DNA of 5,836 nucleotides from an uncultured Porphyromonas sp. Lineage in GTDB: Bacteria; Bacteroidota; Bacteroidia; Bacteroidales; Porphyromonadaceae. Within the stretch, counting starts at the first letter, position 1. The number at the start of each line of letters is the position of its first letter. The stretch is taken from assembly GCA_927910985.1 (NCBI GenBank), contig CAKMOP010000131.1, positions 1 through 5,836 on the forward strand, given 5' to 3'. A model generated the notes under the pieces. That model saw only the letters and a program-made list of their open reading frames with translations. It did not search any database and had not been told where the DNA came from. The position numbers were made by a program, and so were the translations under genes. Of the stretch, positions 1 to 5,836 are shown piece after piece.

Positions 1-1293
1 GGGAGAGCTCAAGACGACCTCCGCCGAGACCACCAATCAGAGTAGCTTCCTCAAGTTCAATCACCAAGACGGGCTGCTGAAGAACTTCATGAAGAACTTC
101 CTCAAGCAGTTCAACGACCCGACTCGCTTTCGGATCTGTACAAAGTCCTTGCAAGCAACGTCGAGCAAGGCGTAGAGAGCCTTCGCTCCTCCTTGCAGAA
201 TCGGCACCATCCTGCCTCTGAAGAGCTCATCAAAGCACAGCAAGTGTCCTTCGAAGACTTTCTTCCCATGCAGAAGCGCGCTACCGCTATCGATCCCGAG
301 AAGATCGACTGGCGTATGCTCGAGGATCTCGGCCTCAGCCGCGAGAAACTCGAAGCCTGTGGAGCGCTCGAAAAGATGCTCTCCTGGCAGAAGAGCGACC
401 TCCTACCCATCGCTGTACCCTACGGCAATAGCTCGATCTACACCGAGGCACGCCTAGCGTTCCGCACCGACGATGATGGAAACATCGGTCTTGCCGTTCA
501 TGCCATGCGCAAGGAGCCTCAACTTGACTTCCCCTACATGGGCTACAAGTTCAGTCCCGAAGACAAGGCACAGCTCCTCAAGACTGGCAACCTAGGCAAG
601 ACCATCGAAGTCGTCACCAAGCAGGGAGAACTCTTCGACGCTTACGTATCCATCGACCCACAGACCAACGAGCTGCTCGCCCTACGTGCTGACCGAGTAT
701 CCATCCCCAAGGAGATCAAAGGGGTGACGCTCTCTGACCAGCAGTACAAAGACCTTGTAGAGGGTAAGGCGGTCAAAGTAGAGGGCATGACCTCCAAGAA
801 CGGCAAGTCCTTCGACGCTACACTCCAAGTCAATGCCGATAAGAAGGGAATTGAGTTCATCTTCGGCGACAGCAAGAGTCTCCGTGAGCGTCAGGAGCAG
901 TCTCTCTACCCAGGGCAAAGCCAGGGCGCTCCCCGCAAGCTCTGTGGGCTTGAGCTGACCGAGAAGCAGCGCGAGGCTCTTGACTCGGGACGCACCCTCT
1001 ACCTCAAGAATATGGTCGACAAGGAGGGTAAGCACTTCAATGCCTACGTCCGCATAGATAAGGAACAGAACCGCCCCCGCTTCTTCAAGTACAACCCCGA
1101 GAAGAAGCAAGGGAAGCAGGAAGTTGAAGCCGTAGCCGAAGGACACAAGACCCAGGTAGCAGTGAACAACGAAGGCAAAACCAACGAAGCGACCAAGCAC
1201 CTCAAAGAGCCACTCAAGTCTGAGCAAACAGAGCCCACAGCCGACCAGAAGCAGAAGCAAGAGCGTAAGGCTCGTCGTGGACATAAGCTTTAA
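1..1293 (+). CDS. DUF4099/DUF3945-type mobile-element protein, 5' partial, one frameshift
   Basis: About 430 residues are visible once one frame break is repaired; the true start lies left of the window. The reading frame runs from position 2 to about 118 and continues in the next frame from 121 to the TAA at 1291-1293. An annotator using only the second frame would wrongly start at the TTG at 193. Visible order: an N-terminal segment (GELKTTSAE, FLKQFNDP, then DLYKVLASNVEQ); a DUF4099-like region (IDWRMLEDLGLSREKLEACG through KSDLLPIAV and RLAFRTDDDG); three DUF3945-like repeats at about 538-705, 712-864 and 940-1098; and a Lys/Gln-rich basic tail containing TQVAVNNEGKTNEATKHLKE. No signal peptide or membrane segment is seen, so it is probably cytoplasmic. 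Such proteins usually sit directly upstream of topB in Bacteroidales conjugative transposons; their biochemical role is unknown to me. It ends 17 bases before topB, suggesting one transcript. Family assignment is from recalled sequence patterns. Confidence 0.85.
118..121 (+). other. Frame break 1 (apparent one-base loss in a C run)
   Basis: The frame starting at position 2 reads FLKQFNDP and soon meets a TAG at 173-175. The adjacent frame reads DSLSDLYKVLASNVEQGVES from 121 onward without interruption. Adding one C to the CCC at 118-120 joins them as FNDP-DSLSDLYKV. The exact base is inferred; the need for a frame change is seen directly. Confidence 0.8.
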
Positions 1294-1310
1294 GTCAAAA
1301 ACACAAGACC

Positions 1311-3391
1311 ATGACGACCTGTATCATCGCAGAAAAGCCCTCTGTAGCTCGTGACATTGCGCGCATTGTAGGGGCTACACACCAGCAAGACGGCTTCATC
1401 GAGGGTAAGGGCTACCTCGTCACTTGGGCATTCGGTCACCTCATCACCCTAGCCCTGCCCGAGCACTACGGACTCGGGACATACAAGGCCGACGAACTCC
1501 CCATCCTCCCTAAGCCCTTTCAGCTCATCGTTCGACAAATCCGCAAAGAGAAATCCTCGAAGACGACCCGACAGCCCTCAAGCAGCTGAAGGTGATCCGA
1601 TCCTGCTTCGAGCGTGCCGAGCAGATCATCGTTGCTACCGATGCAGGAAGAGAAGGAGAGCTCATCTTCCGCTACATCTACAGCTACCTCGCCTGCCAAA
1701 AGCCCTTCCAGCGGCTATGGATCTCCTCCCTCACCGACAAGGCGATTCAGGAGGGGCTCGCCAAGCTCAAACCCGGGGAGCAGTATGATGCACTCTACCT
1801 AGCAGGAAAAGCTCGTAGCGAGGCAGACTGGCTCGTCGGCATCAATGCCAGCCGAGCTCTCTCGATAGCTTACCGTGGAGCCTATTCTCTGGGGCGTGTA
1901 CAGACCCCAACACTCGTCCTAGTATGTCGTCGCTTCTTAGAGTATCAAGGCTTTTCATCCCGCCCCTATTGGAGGCTCCATGCCACAATTGAGCAAGACG
2001 GCATCCTCCTCAAGGCTCTTTGTCAAGAGCGCTTCGAGGACAAGGACCTTGCCCAAAGCGCCCTGAAAAGACTAAGTGGGCTGTCCCATCTGAAGATCCT
2101 ATCGGTCGAGAAAAAGTGTACCGAGACCCCACCTCCTATCCTCTTTGACCTCACCACACTTCAGAAAGACGCCAACCGCAAGCACGGCTTTTCGGCCGAC
2201 AAGACCCTCTCGCTAGCCCAAGCTCTTTATGAAAAGAAGATCATAAGCTACCCCCGCACCGGGAGTCGCTACATCAGCGAAGATATCTTGAGATGATCCC
2301 TACCCTACTCCATCAGCTAGGTATCACTCTTAGCCAACCGCTTAACCGGCATGCTGTCGATGATCATCGGGTGACCGACCATCATGCACTCCTCCCAACA
2401 GGTGAGTCCCCCGAGGGACTATCTCCAGAAGAGACAATGCTCTATCAGATGATCCTCAGCCGATTTATCGAAGCCTTTGCTCCCAACAGCGAAGAAGAGC
2501 GTATGCAGGCGGAGCTGAGCGACGAGATCTACCGCTACAGTTGGCGGGCTACACATAGACTGTCGCTGGGCTGGAGAGCTTATTCGCAAGACGGAGGAAA
2601 GAACAAAGCAGAGGCGACAGACGACGAGGAAGAGCTCCTCGAACAACTCCCCATGCTCGCCGAAGGGGAGCACTTACCTCTTCGTCACTCTGAGATCACG
2701 GAGCATCAGACTAAGCCCAAGCCTTTGTTTACCGAAGCCTCCCTACTCTCCGCCATGGAGCATGCTGGGCGGGAGCTGACCGATGCCGAGAGTCGCAAGG
2801 CGATTGCCGAGTGTGGGCTCGGGACACCCGCTACCCGCGCAAGCATCATCGAGACACTCATCCTACGCGAACTCATCCGTCGGGAAAAGAAGACGCTCAT
2901 CCCCACAGAGAAAGGGCTTTCCATCTATCAGCTCGTCAAGGACCAGGAACTAGCCAATGCCGAACTCACGGCCAACTGGGAGCTCTCCCTCTCAGCCATC
3001 GAGGCGGGAAAAGCTTCTACCGAGGACTTCGCTCTCCGTATCAGAAGCTACACCACAGACATCTGCCACAAGCTCCTCGCCCTGCAGGCTGAAGCTCCAG
3101 CCTATCCTTCCTACCGCTGCCCGCTCTGCGCCCAGGACTCTGTGGGCATCTTTGCCAAGATCGTCAAGTGCCGCAACCGAGACGTGTGACTTCCATATCT
3201 TCCGTGAGATCTGCGGGGTAAAGCTCACAGAAGCACACATCAAGGAGCTCCTTACCAGTAGACGAACCGGCCTCATCAAAGGCTTTCAGAACAAAGCGGG
3301 CAAGAAGTTCAACGCCCACATCACCCTCCGAGGGGACGGCTCAACGGGGTTTGAGTTCGACTCCAATAGCCACCCCCACAGAAGACGCTAA
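1311..3391 (+). CDS. topB: DNA topoisomerase III (type IA), conjugative-element type, three frameshifts
   Basis: Type IA topoisomerase that cuts and passes single DNA strands through a 5'-phosphotyrosine intermediate. Repairing three breaks gives about 693 residues, a normal length for element-borne TopB/Exc proteins. The ATG at 1311 begins MTTCIIAEKPSVARDIARIV, the expected Toprim start. The Toprim acidic motif ATDAGREGE has its Asp near residue 111; the second acidic position is Gly, as I recall for other TDAGREGE-type enzymes. The catalytic Tyr lies in ISYPRTGSRYI (codon 2249-2251, about residue 314), preceded by PPPILFDLTTLQKDANRKHG. Conserved VTDHHALLPTG and GLGTPATRASIIETL follow. A single zinc-ribbon-like motif has Cys at about 604, 607, 621 and 626 (CPLC, then CRNRDC after repair). 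The C-terminus (about 633-690) is a repeat resembling those in gene 1. In CTnDOT the equivalent gene, exc, belongs to the excision operon (recalled knowledge). The likely promoter is upstream of the window. Confidence 0.93.
1551..1553 (+). other. Frame break 2 in topB (apparent one-base loss in an A run)
   Basis: The first topB frame reads to LIVRQIRKEK and then becomes unrelated sequence ending in TGA at 1587-1589. The neighbouring frame reads ILEDDPTALKQLKVIRSCFE from 1553. One extra A in the AAA at 1551-1553 gives the join RKE-K-ILEDD. The continuation leads straight into the Toprim motif, so the break is certain even though the exact base is not. Confidence 0.85.
2287..2290 (+). other. 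Frame break 3 in topB (apparent one-base loss in a T run)
   Basis: Just after the catalytic YPRTGSRYISEDI the frame ends at the TGA at 2294-2296. The next frame carries EMIPTLLHQLGITLSQPLN onward. One extra T in CTTG gives SRYISEDI-F-EMIP, which matches the usual family pattern at this place. The ATG at 2293 is therefore not a start codon but an internal Met. Confidence 0.85.
3181..3187 (+). other. Frame break 4 in topB (apparent one-base gain, G at 3184)
   Basis: The frame ends CRNRDV followed by TGA at 3187-3189, while the neighbouring frame reads CDFHIFREICGVKLTEAH and runs to the TAA at 3389-3391. Removing the G at 3184 gives CRNRDCDFHIF, restoring the C-x4-C half of the zinc motif. This break differs from the others: it is best explained by an inserted base and is not in a homopolymer. 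A two-base loss (C-x5-C) is possible but less family-like. Confidence 0.75.
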
Positions 3392-3423
3392 CTATCCTTA
3401 GGAAAGCGCCTTATAGATCGAGA

Positions 3424-3463
3424 AAAAGTGGCTAATCTTTTGGGCAAAAGATTAGCCACTTTT
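3424..3463 (+). terminator. Perfect 18-bp hairpin, terminator-like
   Basis: The left arm AAAAGTGGCTAATCTTTT (3424-3441) is followed by a four-base GGGC loop and the exact reverse complement AAAAGATTAGCCACTTTT (3446-3463). The stem ends in a short T run, with an A run at its start, so it could end transcription in either direction. It lies 33 bases after the topB stop and 67 bases before the next start, where a terminator would be expected. The outer T run is only four bases and pairs within the stem, so efficient termination is not assured. The structure is seen directly; the function is inferred. Confidence 0.65.
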
Positions 3464-3492
3464 CGGCGGAACATTAGTGACTTTTCGGACGA
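3451..3492 (+). repeat. Imperfect tandem repeat of the hairpin's right arm, 22-base period
   Basis: ATTAGCCACTTTTCGGCGGA (3451-3470) is followed by ATTAGTGACTTTTCGGACGA (3473-3492), identical at 16 of 20 positions with a 22-base period. The first copy contains most of the right arm of the hairpin. The second copy could also pair with the left arm, with a mismatch and a G-T pair. The two copies could be sites for a DNA-binding protein, alternative partners in a switching RNA structure, or a duplicated end of a small intergenic repeat. I found no convincing Bacteroides-type promoter (TTTG with TAnnTTTG) in 3392-3529. Confidence 0.6.
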
Positions 3493-3529
3493 CCTATAGA
3501 ATCCCCCCCTCAGAAGCACAAACTTAGCT

Positions 3530-5836
3530 ATGCCTTACAACAAGAAAGCCGTACTTGCAGCCAATACCCAAGCGATCCACATCATCCTTCGCCTCGAGAA
3601 AGAGCAAAGGCTAGCCACCGAAGAAGAGCGGATCATCCTAGGCGCCTACCGAGGCTTCGGAGGGCTCAAATGCGTACTGAATCGCACCGACCAGCCCGAG
3701 GATATTCGCTACTGGGCAAAGTCCGAGCAAGAGCTCTTCAAGCCCACCTGCGCCTTGAAGCAGCTCATCTACCGAGAAGCTCCCGATGCTCTGATCGCCA
3801 AGCGCTACTGGGAGAGTATCAAGGCTAGTGTCTTGACCTCCTTCTATACCGACACGCGCATAGTCTCTGCCATCGCCACAGCCTTAGCCACGACGGGAGT
3901 GGAGTTTCACTCTTGTCTGGATCCATCATCCGGGATAGGAGCCTTTGCCGATACCTTTGCCCCTTATGCTCGCCGTGTCGACGCGCTCGAAAAGGACTTA
4001 CTCACGGCTCGGATAGCACAAGCACTCCATCCCCTTGGAGAGAGTAAAGTCACGGTTCACCAAGCACCCTTCGAATCCCTCGGTGAGCTCGCCGAGACTG
4101 ACCGGTATGACCTCATCACAAGCAACATCCCCTTCGGTGACTTCATGGTCTATGATCGCGCCTACTCCAAAGGGAAAGATAGCATCAAGCGGGAAGCGAC
4201 ACGCACCATCCATAATTACTTCTTCATCAAGGGGCTGGATAGCCTACGAGAGGGTGGCGTCCTGGCGTTCATCACGTCGCAGGGGTTACTTGACTCCCCC
4301 TACAACGAGATCTTCCGACGCTATCTGATGGAGCAGAGCCGACTCATCTCGGCCATTCGCCTACTCTCAGGCATGTTCTCAGAGCATGCCGGGACCGAGG
4401 TCGGCAGCGACCTCATCGTCCTGCAAAAGCAAACGGGCAAGGGGATAACGCCAGGCGAAGAAGAGCGCTTCGTACGTACTGCAGCTGTGCCCAGTGGCGA
4501 TGGCTTCTCCATAGCCTTCACCCACAACTCACTTTTTGAGAGCCCATGGGACGAGGTCCGTTCGCATACGATCGCGACCGAGCGAACCATGGGAACCAAC
4601 CCCTACGGGAAAGCAGCCTGGGTATACCAATTCGATGGGGGCATAGACGAGATGGCTGACAGCCTGCGGATACAGCTCGCTCAGGATGTAGCACAGCACT
4701 TCGACCGAAAGCTCTACAACACAGGAGTCGCAACGACAGAAGAAGAACGCCAAGCAGAAGCCGAGAAGAAGCTCCTCGCTCTCGGAGTGACCGTAGGATC
4801 CCCGCAGAAGAAGGCTCAGAAGAAAGACAAAGAAAGAGACGATGCCTTTAACCTGATGCCAAAATCCATCGAGAAGACCCTCCCCCGGCTCTACACGACA
4901 GAAAACGAGCTCCTCGGTGATCGTACCGCCTATGCTCGCTACTTCTTCCCCGCTGGAGCTTACACCGCCTACCTCCTGGAGTACGACCCGAAAGAGCGTA
5001 TCGGCTTTGGGGCAGTTACCATGGGCTATGGATGGGAGCTCGGGAACATCTCGCTCGATGAGATGGAAGAGGTCCAGGTAAGAGGGCTACGCATCGAACG
5101 AGACCTCTACTTCTCTCCCACTAAGCTCCATCAGATAGAAGAGCTGGAAGAGCTCGTACAAGGGCACTTCACAAAGGAAGCTCTACAGGCTGAAGAGAAC
5201 CCGACAGAGGAGCTAGACAAGGGACAAAGGACACTCTCTAACGAAGAAATTGCACCTGAGGGAGTCCCTGCACTCACCCTGTTTCATCAGTATGAAGCGC
5301 CTGAGCGACGACCCGACATGGAAGCTCCCCGAGAGATGAATGGGCAGACCGTGTACTTTGATGACGATCATCACCCCATCATGCAGGCAAGCCACGAGCA
5401 GGAGGAGCTACTCTTTGCCCCAGAAGAATACACCCTCTGGACCCAAGAAGTAGAGCGAGTGAGTGCCGAACTCAAGGCTAATACCCCAAAGCATAGCCCC
5501 TCCTCACAGAAGGCCCATACGGAAGCTAAGACCCAAACACTCGCAGGCGTAAGCAGCCTGCTCGAGATACGATCCAAGGGGCTTCTCTCTTCGACTTCAC
5601 TGATGAAGCCGGACAAGGCCAGGTGGTCCCCACAACCGAACATCGGGAGGTCTTTGACACATCTCCTCGTCCTTTCCTCTCCGCCCCCGACAGCCACCTT
5701 CGCGATGGCTCTATCGTCGGACAGAAAGGACAGGTAGGCTACCTCTCTGACCTCAAGAGGCGCCCCAACCTTTCACCCATGGATCTCCCCATCGCTCAAC
5801 TTACTCGCCTAAGAGCCTACATAGAGATCCGCGAGA
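3530..5836 (+). CDS. N-6 adenine DNA methylase/helicase-type protein, 3' partial, one frameshift
   Basis: This is the N-terminal part, about 769 residues after repair, of a protein that in its family (COG4646-like) reaches well over 1,500 residues with a C-terminal helicase. The ATG at 3530 gives MPYNKKAVLAANTQAI, the usual family start; no Shine-Dalgarno is evident. Order: an N-terminal region with YRGFGGLK (about 40-46); SVLTSFYT (100-107); a class I methyltransferase fold with SAM-binding motif DPSSGIGAF (131-139) and catalytic-motif variant SNIPFGDF (198-205); then HNYFFIKGLDSLREGGVLAF and GTEVGSDLIVLQKQTGKG. A DUF2958-like domain follows at about 438-537 (RYFFPAGAYTAYLLEYD, IERDLYFSP), then an acidic, probably flexible linker. 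After the break near 5580 the product continues SLFDFTDEAGQ, RPFLSAPDSHLRDGSIV and GYLSDLKRRP to the window edge. The likely role is modification or remodelling of element DNA, perhaps protecting it from restriction as proposed for DarB-like proteins; this is inference. Confidence 0.9.
5572..5586 (+). other. Frame break 5 (apparent one-base loss in a G run)
   Basis: The main frame loses family resemblance after about LLEIRSKG and reaches a TAG at 5735-5737. The neighbouring frame reads SLFDFTDEAGQGQVVPTTEH and stays open to the end of the window. An extra G in GGGG at 5578-5581 gives IRSKG-ASLFDFTD. The linker is poorly conserved, so the exact place could be some bases upstream. Confidence 0.8.

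Noticed and set aside
46..114. Direct repeat CTTCCTCAAG(CAG)TTCAA in gene 1
   Set aside because: It encodes similar FLKFN and FLKQFN segments of a helical region and is interrupted by three bases; chance or protein-level similarity is enough.
682..1284. A 200-residue minus-strand open frame opposite gene 1
   Set aside because: Leu-rich low-complexity translation with no recognisable motif, lying fully opposite a well-supported gene; it is a shadow of the C-ending codon bias.
1545..1595. Programmed ribosomal frameshifting in topB
   Set aside because: No convincing slippery heptamer with a following structure, and three separate breaks in one gene would need three such sites; assembly error is simpler.
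2293..3189. A separate gene starting at the ATG at 2293
   Set aside because: The preceding codons in the same frame and the sequence after the catalytic tyrosine show it is the middle of topB, so the ATG is internal.
2957..3391. A separate 144-residue gene overlapping the end of topB
   Set aside because: Only the part after about 3185 is protein-like, and that part completes the TopB zinc motif and C-terminal repeat; the earlier part is out-of-frame sequence.
3494..3529. TATAGAAT as a promoter element for the methylase gene
   Set aside because: It does not fit the Bacteroides TAnnTTTG element and has no TTTG box at the expected distance.
1..5836. CRISPR array, tRNA, rRNA or insertion sequence
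   Set aside because: No spaced identical repeats, no cloverleaf-like segment noticed, no transposase motifs; nearly all of the window is explained by three coding regions.

Overview
The window holds three consecutive plus-strand genes that look like backbone genes of a Bacteroidales integrative and conjugative element (CTnDOT-like conjugative transposon). The evidence is family resemblance recalled from knowledge, not a search: a DUF4099/DUF3945-type protein, a topoisomerase III (TopB/Exc-like), and the first part of a very large N-6 adenine DNA methylase/helicase protein. The C-ending codon preference, a base composition that looks slightly GC-rich by eye, and the lack of clear Shine-Dalgarno sequences suggest Bacteroidota, possibly Porphyromonas or a relative. 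The genus is a guess.

Layout. Positions 1-1293: 3' part of the DUF4099/DUF3945 gene, cut by the left edge. Positions 1294-1310: a 17-base gap. Positions 1311-3391: topB, apparently co-transcribed with the first gene. Positions 3392-3529: the only real intergenic region, with a perfect 18-bp-stem hairpin (terminator-like) and an imperfect second copy of its right arm. Positions 3530-5836: the methylase/helicase gene, cut by the right edge; its helicase part lies outside the window.

The most important point for a reader is that all three genes are interrupted by apparent single-base indels: near 118-121 in gene 1; at about 1551-1553, 2287-2290 and 3184 in topB; and near 5578-5581 in gene 3. 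Four are one-base losses in or beside short homopolymers and one is a one-base gain. On both sides of each break the protein matches its family, and no isolated nonsense codon was seen. An uncorrected draft assembly is therefore a better explanation than gene decay. Automatic gene calling would report about seven fragments where there are three genes.

How the genes may work together: in elements of this kind, topoisomerase III and its upstream neighbour belong to the excision/DNA-processing region, and the methylase/helicase is thought to act on or protect the transferred DNA. A DUF3945-like repeat occurs both in gene 1 and at the C-terminus of TopB, which hints at a shared binding surface. 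I see no wholly new system; the repeat sharing and the intergenic structure are the least explained parts.
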